This document shows positions 44,401-51,408 of a stretch of 64,000 nucleotides of DNA, piece by piece (position 1 is the first letter of the stretch; every line of letters begins with the position of its first letter). Below the pieces are notes generated by a model. It saw nothing but the letters and a program-made list of their open reading frames with translations, ran no database searches and was not told the origin of the DNA. Location of the stretch: the NCBI GenBank assembly GCA_945893365.1, contig CAMDED010000012.1, positions 1-64,000 on the forward strand, read 5' to 3'. This DNA comes from Candidatus Sulfopaludibacter sp. SbA3. Lineage in GTDB: Bacteria; Acidobacteriota; Terriglobia; Bryobacterales; Bryobacteraceae. The position numbers and the translations under genes are program-made.

Positions 44401-44762
44401 ATGCGGAGATGAATGCGGCCGAGGCGGAGAATCAGATCGGGTTGGACTTCGCGCGGCAGGGCCGGACCGCTGATGCCCGCGCCGCCTTCGAGCGGGCCAT
44501 CGCGCGCAGGAAGGATCATGCCGGCGCGATCAACAACCTCGGCGTGTTGTACATGCAAATGGAACATACGAACGACGCTACGGCTGCGTTTCAGTACGGG
44601 ATCTCGGTCGCGCCGCAAGACGATATACTGTACATCAACCTCGCGAAGGTTCATGCGCGAAGGGGCGACCGTGACAAGGCCGCCGCCGTGTTGCTCAAGC
44701 TGCTTGATCTGAAGCCCGGGCATGCGGTGGCGCGGCGCGCGCTGGAGGAGTTGAGTAAATGA
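41460..44762 (+). CDS. FG-GAP / ASPIC-UnbV / redoxin-like / TPR fusion protein, Tat-like
   Basis: GTG at 41460 (GTGA overlap) opens a Tat-type signal, NRRGFLGAAVVGTCVRP. The 1100-residue protein then has an N-terminal region without a known domain (to about 200) and FG-GAP loops (VGDVDNDGWDEVY, AADYDRDGRVDLY, WCDYDGDGWPDLY, WFDYNGDGRPDLY, VTDMDGDGNLDIL). An ASPIC/UnbV domain follows (GARVEVDGQVNFVQAGSG, LYFGLRGRPGARRV). A remnant like the C-terminal half of a redoxin (LELPAAYLIDERGMVHKFYP) precedes at least eight TPR helices to the end. This large calcium-binding multi-domain design is a hallmark of this operon. Confidence 0.87.
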   Translation: MNRRGFLGAAVVGTCVRPNLRAQPAKFPVRFRKPPPYAEALSHIEPGSDEFACERLAAEVNASLGRLLQTGSLPLAPEFRGASPAPLRYSAVADGVTKAEFGGMDSQSAATFAGELKKWVESLGKVRSSRFHVLAGGVVRYEIAAGLQYRVGRWKLGWNDTKLTSFEPLEEIVTTTPKPLFRDVTAHAFGANASFREQMLRGVPYWRARIDSAAGIDVYGNNGIAVGDVDNDGWDEVYVCQPGGLPNRLYKNRGDGRFDDVTDKAGVSVLDDTASALFVDFRNAGLQDLVVLRASGPLLFVNQGDGTFRPKDDAFRFGTQPQGAFTGMSAADYDRDGRVDLYLCSYVYFQSEDQYRYPAPYHDARNGPPNFLFRNTADGVFEDVTAAVGLGENNDRYSFAAAWCDYDGDGWPDLYVANDFGVNNLYKNEGGRFRDVAAAAGVEDLGPGMSAAWFDYNGDGRPDLYVSNMWSAAGQRVADDPAFALPRAPYKRHAKGNSLFRNRGDGTFEETPGVEMGRWAWSADAHDFDNDGAPEIYCTCGMLTNSSDRDLMSFFWRQVVARSPAEAKPQPEYENGWNAINQLIREDYSWNGREPNVFYAQRNGKYYDFSGVSGLDYADDSRAFAVTDMDGDGNLDILLKSRLGPQVRALHNDCGSAGRSLGIVLRGTKSNRDGIGARVEVDGQVNFVQAGSGYLSQHTKTLYFGLRGRPGARRVRIDWPSGTKQQFAGLEASHLYEIEEGSGQIRKSAMRAHRAVAGSVPLRADNRPRATETWMLDPVPLPVARTGPGLVRLTAEDLRTEPEETAAAFALFRRYLFDWRTELELPAAYLIDERGMVHKFYPVMPGEAKVREDLVKMRGADREKLALPFAGRYVTRPHRNYFRLGAAFQNAGYPEPALRYLAETLKSAPENVVALLAVGQLELEAGRHERARGYLEKALRLRPESASGWNNLGGVELAAGNPLAALRHYEKALRFQPVFTHAEMNAAEAENQIGLDFARQGRTADARAAFERAIARRKDHAGAINNLGVLYMQMEHTNDATAAFQYGISVAPQDDILYINLAKVHARRGDRDKAAAVLLKLLDLKPGHAVARRALEELSK

Positions 44763-44995
44763 CAAGCGCATTCGTGCTGATGTTGGCCGTGAGCGGCGAT
44801 CTGGAAAAGTTAACGAAAGCGGTAGCGAATTCAGGGCGCGTGACCGAACTTGCGGCGAAGCCTTCAGAACGCCTCGCGCCGCCTGAGCGGATCGCGCCCG
44901 GCGCGCCGCCTCTGCTGAGTTTTCGTTTGTTCGAAGGCGGACAGCGGCACCGTTTCGGGAATCTGGATTTGGTTCTGGACGATGCGAGCCATTAG
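44759..44995 (+). CDS. Small operon protein, 78 residues
   Basis: ATG at 44759 overlaps the previous stop (ATGA), and the stop overlaps the next gene by 14 bases. The N-terminus MTSAFVLMLAVSGDLEKLTK is moderately hydrophobic, and the rest is Pro-rich (RLAPPERIAPGAPPLL). No family is recognised. The coupling supports it, but a short frame of this kind could also be a chance bridge between neighbours. Confidence 0.45.
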   Translation: MTSAFVLMLAVSGDLEKLTKAVANSGRVTELAAKPSERLAPPERIAPGAPPLLSFRLFEGGQRHRFGNLDLVLDDASH

Positions 44996-45989
44996 CCGTG
45001 CCTTCACCGGACTCACCGCTGTGTGCGCCTTTGGGCAGGACGTGGGCACCGGCGTCGAACAGTTCCACAAGGGGCAGTATGCGGCGGCGCGGCAGACTCT
45101 GGAGCGTGCGCTAAAGGACTCTCCGGGCGACGCGCACTCGACAACCTTTCTGGCTCTCTCGCGCGCGGCAACCGGAGGATGCAAGGAAGCGGCGCCGGCG
45201 CTCGCCGCGCAATTCAACTCGGGTGCGGGCGACCTGCGGAGGCTTGCAGGCGTCGGCCTCGCGCAATGCCATCTCGCCGGGAGCCGGTTCGACGAAGCAT
45301 ACCCGGTCATCCAAAAGTTGGAGGAGCAGAATCCAGCCGACGCCGATGTGCTCTATCTCTCGGCAAAGCTGCACATGAGGGCATGGAACGGTGCGGTGTA
45401 TCGAATGTTCCAGAAAACTCCCGCGTCGTACCGCGTGAATCAGTTGTCGGCGGAGATTCTGGAGATCCAGGGAAAGTACGCCGAGGCGGCTGCCGAGTAT
45501 CGAAAGGCCATCTCGAAAAACCCCGCGGCGGTGAACCTGCACTACCGTCTAGGGCGCGCTCTGTTGATGGAGTCGCACGCGCCCGAGGCGCTCGATGCGG
45601 CGCGAAAGGAATTCGAGGCGGAGCTGGCGCTCAATCCGTCCGATGCCGCCGCGGAGTATCAAGTGGGGCAGATCCTGGCCGCGAAGGAGAACGATACGGA
45701 GGCGGCAGTGCACTTCGCCCGCGCTTCGGAACTTGCGCCGGACTTCCCGGAAGCTCTCGTGGCGCTGAGCAAACTGCGCGCGGGCGATGAAGCCGTCGCA
45801 TTGCTTGAGCGCGCCGTCCGGCTACAGCCTGCAAACGAGGCCGCGCGTTACAGCTTGATGTTGGCCTATCGCAAGGCGGGCCGGGCTGCGGATGCCTTGC
45901 GGCAGAAGGAAGAGCTGGACAAGCTGCAAAAGCCTCCCGAGGGTGAGTTTACGGAGTTCCTGAAGAAGCTGGGAGAGAAGCCGAAGTGA
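44982..45989 (+). CDS. TPR-repeat protein, probably exported
   Basis: The 335-residue protein starts MRAISRAFTGLTAVCAFGQD, a weak signal peptide, and then has TPR helices throughout: FHKGQYAAARQTLERALKDS, EILEIQGKYAEAAAEYRKAI, AVNLHYRLGRALLMESH and AAEYQVGQILAAKENDTEAA. It resembles the TPR protein at 37438 in plan, so the operon encodes several TPR scaffolds. Its stop overlaps the last gene by four bases (GTGA at 45986). Confidence 0.85.
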   Translation: MRAISRAFTGLTAVCAFGQDVGTGVEQFHKGQYAAARQTLERALKDSPGDAHSTTFLALSRAATGGCKEAAPALAAQFNSGAGDLRRLAGVGLAQCHLAGSRFDEAYPVIQKLEEQNPADADVLYLSAKLHMRAWNGAVYRMFQKTPASYRVNQLSAEILEIQGKYAEAAAEYRKAISKNPAAVNLHYRLGRALLMESHAPEALDAARKEFEAELALNPSDAAAEYQVGQILAAKENDTEAAVHFARASELAPDFPEALVALSKLRAGDEAVALLERAVRLQPANEAARYSLMLAYRKAGRAADALRQKEELDKLQKPPEGEFTEFLKKLGEKPK

Positions 45990-47605
45990 GAGCTCTCGCC
46001 GCCCTGGTGTTCTCCGTGGTTCTGGCGGCGCAGTTCGAAAACACCTCCCGCCGGGCCGGCCTCATCCACTCAATTCCAAACGGCGGCGTCGACTCGAAGC
46101 GATTCATCATTGAGACTACCGGCAGCGGGGCCGCGTTCATCGACTATGACAACGATGGCTTTTTAGACGTCTTCCTCGTCTCCGGCGGAGGCGGCACAAG
46201 CCGTCTCTACCACAACAACGGCAAGGGCGCCTTCGACGAGGTGACCGCGCAGGCCGGATTCACGCGCGACGGCTGGGGGCAGGGCGTGTGCGCGGGCGAT
46301 TTCGATAACGACGGCTTCACCGATCTCTTCGTCACTTATTGGGGCCGGAACGCCCTCTACCGCAACCGCGCCGGCAAGTTCTTCGAAGACATAGCGGCGC
46401 GTTCGGGCCTCACGCAGAACCGCATCCGTTACAACACCGGCTGTGCGTTTCTCGACTACGATAACGACGGAAGACTCGACCTGTTCGTGGCCAACTACCT
46501 CAAGTTCGATCCGGCTACGACTCCCAAGCCCGGCGAGAATCCCTACTGCTGGTATCGCAACATCCCCGTAAACTGCGGTCCGCGCGGGCTTCCGTTCGAC
46601 CGCAATATTCTGTATCGCAACGAGGGCGCGGGCGTGTTCCGCGATGTTTCGGAAGAATCGCGAATCGCCAAGCCGTCGCAGCATTACGCGCTCGGCGTGC
46701 TGACGGGCGATTTCAATGACGACGGTTTCACCGACATCTATGTCGCGTGCGACCAGACGCCGTCGCTGCTCTACATGAATCGCGGCGACGGAACATTCTC
46801 CGAAGAAGCCCTGCTGCGCGGCGTGGCGCTCGACGAGAACGGGAAGGCGCTCTCCGGCATGGGCGCGGCTTCGGCGGACTACGATGGCGACGGCTGGCCC
46901 GACATTTTCCGCACCAACTTCAGCGACGAGCGCGAAACGCTCTATCGCAACCTCGCCAAAGGCGAATTTGAGGATGTGACGCGCGGCGCGGGCCTTTCGC
47001 GTAACACGCGGTTCGTCGGGTGGGGCTGCGGCTTTTTCGATTTCGACAACGACGGATGGCAGGATCTGCTTCTCGTCAACGGACACGCCTTTCCCGAAGT
47101 GGAGAAACTCAAGCTCGACATCCGCTACAAGGATCGCGCCATACTGTACCGCAATACGGCTGGCGGGAAGTTCGACGATGTCTCCGATGCATCGGGGCCG
47201 GGCATTCTAGAGCGGCACTCCGCCCGTGGCGCGGCGTTCGGAGACATCCACAACGACGGTTCGGTTGAAGTACTAATCAACAATCAGAACGAGCCGCCCA
47301 CGCTCCTGGAGCGCGCCGGCAAACCGCGGAACAACTGGATCATCCTGAAGTTGACCGGCAGTCGTGCAAACCGCGGCGCCATCGGGGCGCGCGTCAAAGT
47401 CACGGCTGGCGGGCGGACGCAAACCGGCGAAGTCCGCAGCGGCGGCAGTTACCTGTCACAGAGCGATCTGAGGCTGCATTTTGGACTCGGCAGCGCTCCG
47501 AAGGTGGACGAGGTGGAAGTTCGCTGGCCTGGAGGCGCGACGCAAATTGTACGCAACCTGCGCCCGAATCGTGTGACCGCGATCACGGAGACGGCGCGGC
47601 CGTAG
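45986..47605 (+). CDS. CRTAC1-type FG-GAP / ASPIC-UnbV protein, exported
   Basis: GTG at 45986 overlaps the TPR gene stop. The 539-residue protein has a signal peptide (RALAALVFSVVLAAQ) and FG-GAP loops (FIDYDNDGFLDVF, AGDFDNDGFTDLF, FLDYDNDGRLDLF, TGDFNDDGFTDIY, SADYDGDGWPDIF, FFDFDNDGWQDLL). It ends in an ASPIC/UnbV domain (GARVKVTAGG, LHFGLGSAPKVDEVEVRWP). It is closely related to 32142-33848. It is the last gene of the coupled string. Confidence 0.9.
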   Translation: MRALAALVFSVVLAAQFENTSRRAGLIHSIPNGGVDSKRFIIETTGSGAAFIDYDNDGFLDVFLVSGGGGTSRLYHNNGKGAFDEVTAQAGFTRDGWGQGVCAGDFDNDGFTDLFVTYWGRNALYRNRAGKFFEDIAARSGLTQNRIRYNTGCAFLDYDNDGRLDLFVANYLKFDPATTPKPGENPYCWYRNIPVNCGPRGLPFDRNILYRNEGAGVFRDVSEESRIAKPSQHYALGVLTGDFNDDGFTDIYVACDQTPSLLYMNRGDGTFSEEALLRGVALDENGKALSGMGAASADYDGDGWPDIFRTNFSDERETLYRNLAKGEFEDVTRGAGLSRNTRFVGWGCGFFDFDNDGWQDLLLVNGHAFPEVEKLKLDIRYKDRAILYRNTAGGKFDDVSDASGPGILERHSARGAAFGDIHNDGSVEVLINNQNEPPTLLERAGKPRNNWIILKLTGSRANRGAIGARVKVTAGGRTQTGEVRSGGSYLSQSDLRLHFGLGSAPKVDEVEVRWPGGATQIVRNLRPNRVTAITETARP

Positions 47606-47607
47606 GC

Positions 47608-47623
47608 CAGGCCTCCCGGCCTG
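47608..47623 (+). terminator. GC hairpin at the end of the eight-gene operon
   Basis: CAGGCC and GGCCTG form a perfect six-base stem around TCCC three bases after the last stop. There is no T run, so it is a weak candidate terminator. It lies between two converging genes. Confidence 0.35.
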
Positions 47624-47674
47624 TCCGCGGACCATCGGACCACCTCCGCCCAAGCGTCTACTGAAGGAACCTTT

Positions 47675-47998
47675 CTATTTGCTTTTGTCCTTTTTCTGGA
47701 CCCTCGGAGACGGGGGCTCTTTGATCTTCAGGCCCTTCTGACGTCTTCGCTCTTTGTCGTTCTCTTCCTTCGCGATCTGTTGGGCGGTGCGAGTGCCCGT
47801 CGATTTCTTGACGGGCTCTACGTGTTTTCTGCCGTCAAACGTAGTGTCCGCGGACTTTGTGCCCCTTGCCGTATCCGAGAGAACTTTGCCATCCGGGGTG
47901 CCTCTAACGTCCTTCTTCTTGTCGGCCCCGCAGAGGGGTGACCCGGCGATGAGGAGGCTTATGGTTGCGGTAAGCGCTCTGGTCCAGGTTGTTCTCAT
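47675..47998 (-). CDS. Small secreted basic protein
   Basis: The 107-residue product has a signal peptide (TTWTRALTATISLLIAGSPL) and then a charged, Lys-rich, low-complexity tail (QQIAKEENDKERRRQKGLK, PRVQKKDKSK). ATG at 47998 follows AGGAG well; a frame start at 48013 lies further up. No domain is recognised. It may be a nucleic-acid or polyanion binder in the periplasm, but that is inference from charge only. Confidence 0.6.
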   Translation of the reverse strand: MRTTWTRALTATISLLIAGSPLCGADKKKDVRGTPDGKVLSDTARGTKSADTTFDGRKHVEPVKKSTGTRTAQQIAKEENDKERRRQKGLKIKEPPSPRVQKKDKSK

Positions 47999-48147
47999 TG
48001 GTTCTCCTTTCATGCCACATCATAGTTCAATGAATCGCGGGAATACAGTCTGTCAGCCGGCGTGGAAGTCGCCCGCCGGCTTCCCGGCTCCTGCGCAGAG
48101 CTTCGGCAAGCTCATCGCGTTGCGGCTAAGATGGATGTTCCGGAAGG

Positions 48148-49773
48148 ATGAATATGGCACAGCAACTATGGAATCTCCCGATTCTTTCACTTCTGTTTGG
48201 CGCGATGGCCGAGGCTCAAGTGACTCCTGGTTTTGTGGATCCCGCGCCCGTCTTACTGGCTGCCGAAAAAGCGATTGGCGCCGGCAACCTGAAATGCGTC
48301 ACGATCTCCGGCTCCGGCTACTCGGGCAAGGTGGGTCAACAGGTCGAATCCGGCTGGAACGTGGATTGGCCGCGAGGCGAAGCGCTGGCCGGCTACACGC
48401 GCACTATGAACTGGGAAACGCGAACGATGAAAGAGGAGTTCGACCGCGCGCCCGGCCTGAATCCGGCGTCCTGGAAATATGGTTCCGGTTGGAAGGGCGG
48501 AACGCCTGTCCAGCGCAACGCGCACCAGACATTCGCGGTGAACGGTAAGCACGCTTGGCACATCGACGGACGGGGAAACAGCCCGGTTGCCGCTCCTCCA
48601 GACGACGCTGAGCGGTGGCAGCTCGATCTTTGGGTGAATCCGCATGGCTTTCTCAAGGCGGCCAGGCTGCCCGGCGCAAATCCAAAGGCAGTGTGGCGGT
48701 GGGAGTTGGGAGAAATGGGGCGTGATGGACACACAGTGGCGCCTGAAAAAGTAACCGTGGTCTCGATTACGGTACTTGGCAAGTACAGAGTGGATGCCAC
48801 CATCAACAAGGAGAACCTGCTCCAGCGAATTCATACATGGGTGCCCGATCCCGTTCTGGGCGACATGAACTACGAGCACGAATTCACGAACGAAAGCTAC
48901 GTGGACCTGGGCAACGGCATGAAGTTCCCCACCGGATGGCATCATCACGACGGCTGGGATGACAACTTCGGAGCCCTCACGGTTACCGCCGGTCACAATG
49001 GTTTCGGCGGAACCTTCAAGAGCATCCAGGCGAATGCGTGCGCGGACTCGATCCCGATCCCTGAGACTGTGCGTCAGGCCGCATTTCCCGTGCGCGTCGA
49101 CGCGCAGAAGCTCGCGGAAGGAGTATTCCTGCTCGGCGGCGCGTCGCACAATAGCGTCGCCATCGAGTTCAAGGACTTCATTACGGTTGTCGAAGCGCCA
49201 CTCGACGAACGGCGGAATCTCGCCGTGATCGAGGAGATTGTGAAGCTGATTCCTAATAAGCCCATTCGCTTCCTGGTCAACACGCATCAGCACTTCGACC
49301 ACATTGGTGGTCTTCGCACCTACATGCACATCGGCGCGACCATCATCACGCATTGGAAGAACCTGAACTTCTACATGCGGGACGTGTTGAACTATGCGCC
49401 ACGGACTTTGGAGCCCGACATGATGGCTTCCTGGCCGCCGACGGAGGTAGCGGAGGGCTACCATTATGAGACCGTCAGGGAGAACTACGTCTTGAGCGAC
49501 GGTGTGCGAAACCTGCACATCACCTACGTCCAGCCGCTGGCGCACGTCGAGGGCATGTTGCTGGCGTACCTGCCGAAGGAGAAGATTGCGATCGAGGCGG
49601 ACCTCTATGATCCACAGCTCGCGAACGCTCCCTCGACGCCGACGGCCGCCAACAGGACCTTCTACAATCACGTGCGCCGGCTGGGGCTCGACGTCTCGAC
49701 GATCGCCCCCATTCACGGACGTGCGACGCGGTGGAGTGAGTTTGCGAAAGTAATGGGGAGCGGTATGCCATGA
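48148..49773 (+). CDS. MBL-fold metallo-hydrolase, exported
   Basis: The 541-residue protein has a signal segment (LWNLPILSLLFGAMAEA) and a long N-terminal region that I do not recognise (residues about 25-310). The C-terminal MBL domain has VFLLGGASHNSVAIEF, LVNTHQHFDHIGGLRTYM (the HxHxDH zinc site), QPLAHVEGMLLAYLP (His) and IAPIHGRATRW (His). These residues are complete, so it is probably active. Start ATG at 48148 follows GGAAGG. The gap 48014-48147 holds no gene. Confidence 0.86.
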   Translation: MNMAQQLWNLPILSLLFGAMAEAQVTPGFVDPAPVLLAAEKAIGAGNLKCVTISGSGYSGKVGQQVESGWNVDWPRGEALAGYTRTMNWETRTMKEEFDRAPGLNPASWKYGSGWKGGTPVQRNAHQTFAVNGKHAWHIDGRGNSPVAAPPDDAERWQLDLWVNPHGFLKAARLPGANPKAVWRWELGEMGRDGHTVAPEKVTVVSITVLGKYRVDATINKENLLQRIHTWVPDPVLGDMNYEHEFTNESYVDLGNGMKFPTGWHHHDGWDDNFGALTVTAGHNGFGGTFKSIQANACADSIPIPETVRQAAFPVRVDAQKLAEGVFLLGGASHNSVAIEFKDFITVVEAPLDERRNLAVIEEIVKLIPNKPIRFLVNTHQHFDHIGGLRTYMHIGATIITHWKNLNFYMRDVLNYAPRTLEPDMMASWPPTEVAEGYHYETVRENYVLSDGVRNLHITYVQPLAHVEGMLLAYLPKEKIAIEADLYDPQLANAPSTPTAANRTFYNHVRRLGLDVSTIAPIHGRATRWSEFAKVMGSGMP

Positions 49774-49788
49774 TATTCTCAAAGCATC

Positions 49789-50053
49789 ATGGATGCGAAG
49801 CAAGCTACACACATTGCGAAGGAGTACGCGAAGGAACTCCTGGGTAGCTATGACTTCACGCTTGAGGAAGTCGAAACGCGACGAGTACCGAAGCCGGGAC
49901 GTGTGGTCCATCACCCTCGGCTTTCCCCACCGATTTTACACTCCGGCCCTCTCGAAACTGACAGGAGGAGTCCGCGAGTATAAGAAATTCCTAATTGACT
50001 CGGGAAGCGGTGAACCGGTAGCGATGAAGGTTCGTGAAATTGAAGAATGCTGA
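49789..50053 (+). pseudogene. Frameshifted small protein, partner of a PIN-type toxin
   Basis: The frame from ATG 49789 (MDAKQATHIAKEYAKELLGS, YDFTLEEVE) loses sense at about 49872. A neighbouring frame continues KRDEYRSRDVWSITLGFPHR to VREYKKFLIDSGSG and stops at 50053. One inserted base in GAAACGCGAC joins them. The fused protein of about 88 residues resembles small proteins found beside a PIN-domain gene. The following PIN-type gene starts directly at 50054. Confidence 0.55.
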
Positions 50054-50544
50054 ATGATCGGCCGCTTGGCGTTCGCCTCGACTCGAAGCTACTCCCGGAA
50101 TCCTTCGACCAGGCGGCCAAAAGCGGTTGGTCTGTTTCTCGATGCGAGCCTCCTGGTGCTCTGGGTCGTGGGGAACGTCAACCCAAGGCGCATCGAAGGC
50201 TTTAAGGGGATCAGCAAGTACAGCATTGGCGATTTCATTCTCTTGTCGGACTTTGTCGGCCGCTACTCCGTGATGCGCACCGCCCCGCATGTGTTGGCTG
50301 AGGCAGGCAACCTGACGGACCTCAAGGGCGACGAGCGCCGCATGGCCCGGTTGTGTCTCAAGGACTGGATCGGTACCGCATTGGAATTTTAACGTCGCCA
50401 GCCGAAGGGCGTCCGAAGAGGGAGTCTACGAGCGGCTGGGATTGTCCGACGCCGCGATCACAAAGGTCGCCGGCGAACTCCGGTGTGCGGTACTCACCGA
50501 TAGCCCGGGGCGCATACCCGACCGACGGGCTTTACGGGAATTCC

Positions 50545-50559
50545 CGGTCATGTTGACCG
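50545..50559. repeat. 15-base dyad repeat, copy 1
   Basis: CGGTCATGTTGACCG is a perfect inverted repeat with six-base arms around TGT. The same 15 bases recur at 50606-50620. Confidence 0.7.
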
Positions 50560-50605
50560 AAACCGGTCACGAGAACGTTGCAAGCAAGCCTAACCCGAAT
50601 AGTCT

Positions 50606-50620
50606 CGGTCATGTTGACCG
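50606..50620. repeat. 15-base dyad repeat, copy 2
   Basis: CGGTCATGTTGACCG is identical to copy 1, 61 bases downstream, in the same orientation. It lies between the PIN-type remnant and an IS6 transposase remnant. Confidence 0.7.
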
Positions 50621-50669
50621 GGGAGGCTCGGGGAGGGCGCGCCACAAGAGGCGGCAAGCGAATTGGGTT

Positions 50670-50972
50670 TCAATCCCCTTCTGATCGGGGACCTTGCTTG
50701 TCGACGGCTCGGTACAGGTAAACCCATTCGCCGCGCACCTTGACGTAGGTCTCATCCATCCGCCATGAGTCGCCGACCGGGCGAGCGTACCGCTTCCAGC
50801 GCTTCTCGAATTCCGGCGTGTGATACTATACCCATCGCAGAATCGTCGTGTGCGCCAGCCTGATGCCGCGCTCGCTCATCATCCTGACCAAATCCCGGTA
50901 GCTCAGTTTGAAACTCAGGTACCACCGAACGCACAACACCACAATCTCCGCATCGAAATGGCGACCGGCGAA
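50670..50972 (-). pseudogene. IS6-family transposase fragment
   Basis: On the minus strand the sequence reads FAGRHFDAEIVVLCVRWYLS, then FKLSYRDLVRMMSERGIRLA, HTTILRWV, a stop at 50826-50828, and YHTPEFEKRWKRYARPVGDS, WRMDETYVKVRGEWVYLYRA, VDKQG. This is clearly the first half of an IS6 transposase, including DETYVKVRG with the first catalytic Asp. It is broken by a TAG and cut off after about 100 residues, so it is dead. The stretch 50973-51408 upstream holds no gene that I can support. Confidence 0.85.
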
Positions 50973-51408
50973 CAATTCATCAACTGGAACTAATCGGGAC
51001 AATCCACCATCTTCGCCGACACCGTTGATCTTGCACCAGAGCCATATGGCGGACCTTTTGCTGAATGCTGCTGCCAGCCCAAAGGAGTACGACAAATTCC
51101 GCGATTCACGAACTTCTCTCCGAAAAATGACAACCTGTTGACAGAACTGCACACGCACGGCGACAGCCGCCAGCATCGCCGCCTTCCGTGTTGGCCGGCA
51201 TTCGCAGGTCCAAGGCGGAAGTTGTCGAATTTCCATGGTCATTGAGTTTGTCTACGCATAGCGGTCGGAGGGTCACAGTCTGAGGGCTGCCGGCGACGAG
51301 GATGTGCAAAGTCTAGACGCCGCAGAGTTCAGGCAAAAGCAAGTCCGGGACGCACGCTCGCATTCGGTTGCGATGTATACTGCCTCTAACCTGGAAGGTA
51401 AGAATAAA

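Larger units (their letters stand above)
50054..50683 (+). pseudogene. PIN-type toxin gene, frameshifted and altered
   Basis: The first frame (50054-50392) reads GLFLDASLLVLWVVGNVNPR, FKGISKYSIGDFILLSDFVG and TAPHVLAEAGNLTDL, as in PIN-type RNases with LLDxNLLL starts. It stops early at 50392. Another frame carries on ASEEGVYERLGLSDAAITKV, AGELRCAVLTD, which fits the expected later part, so one base is probably lost near 50385. The last acidic region is then replaced by unrelated sequence. This and the previous gene look like a dead toxin-antitoxin pair. Confidence 0.6.

Noticed and set aside
48253-49914. A 553-codon open frame on the minus strand opposite the MBL-fold gene
   Set aside because: Its sequence is rich in Arg, His and Val without any domain, while the plus strand holds a complete metallo-hydrolase. 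Long antisense frames are expected in high-GC coding DNA.
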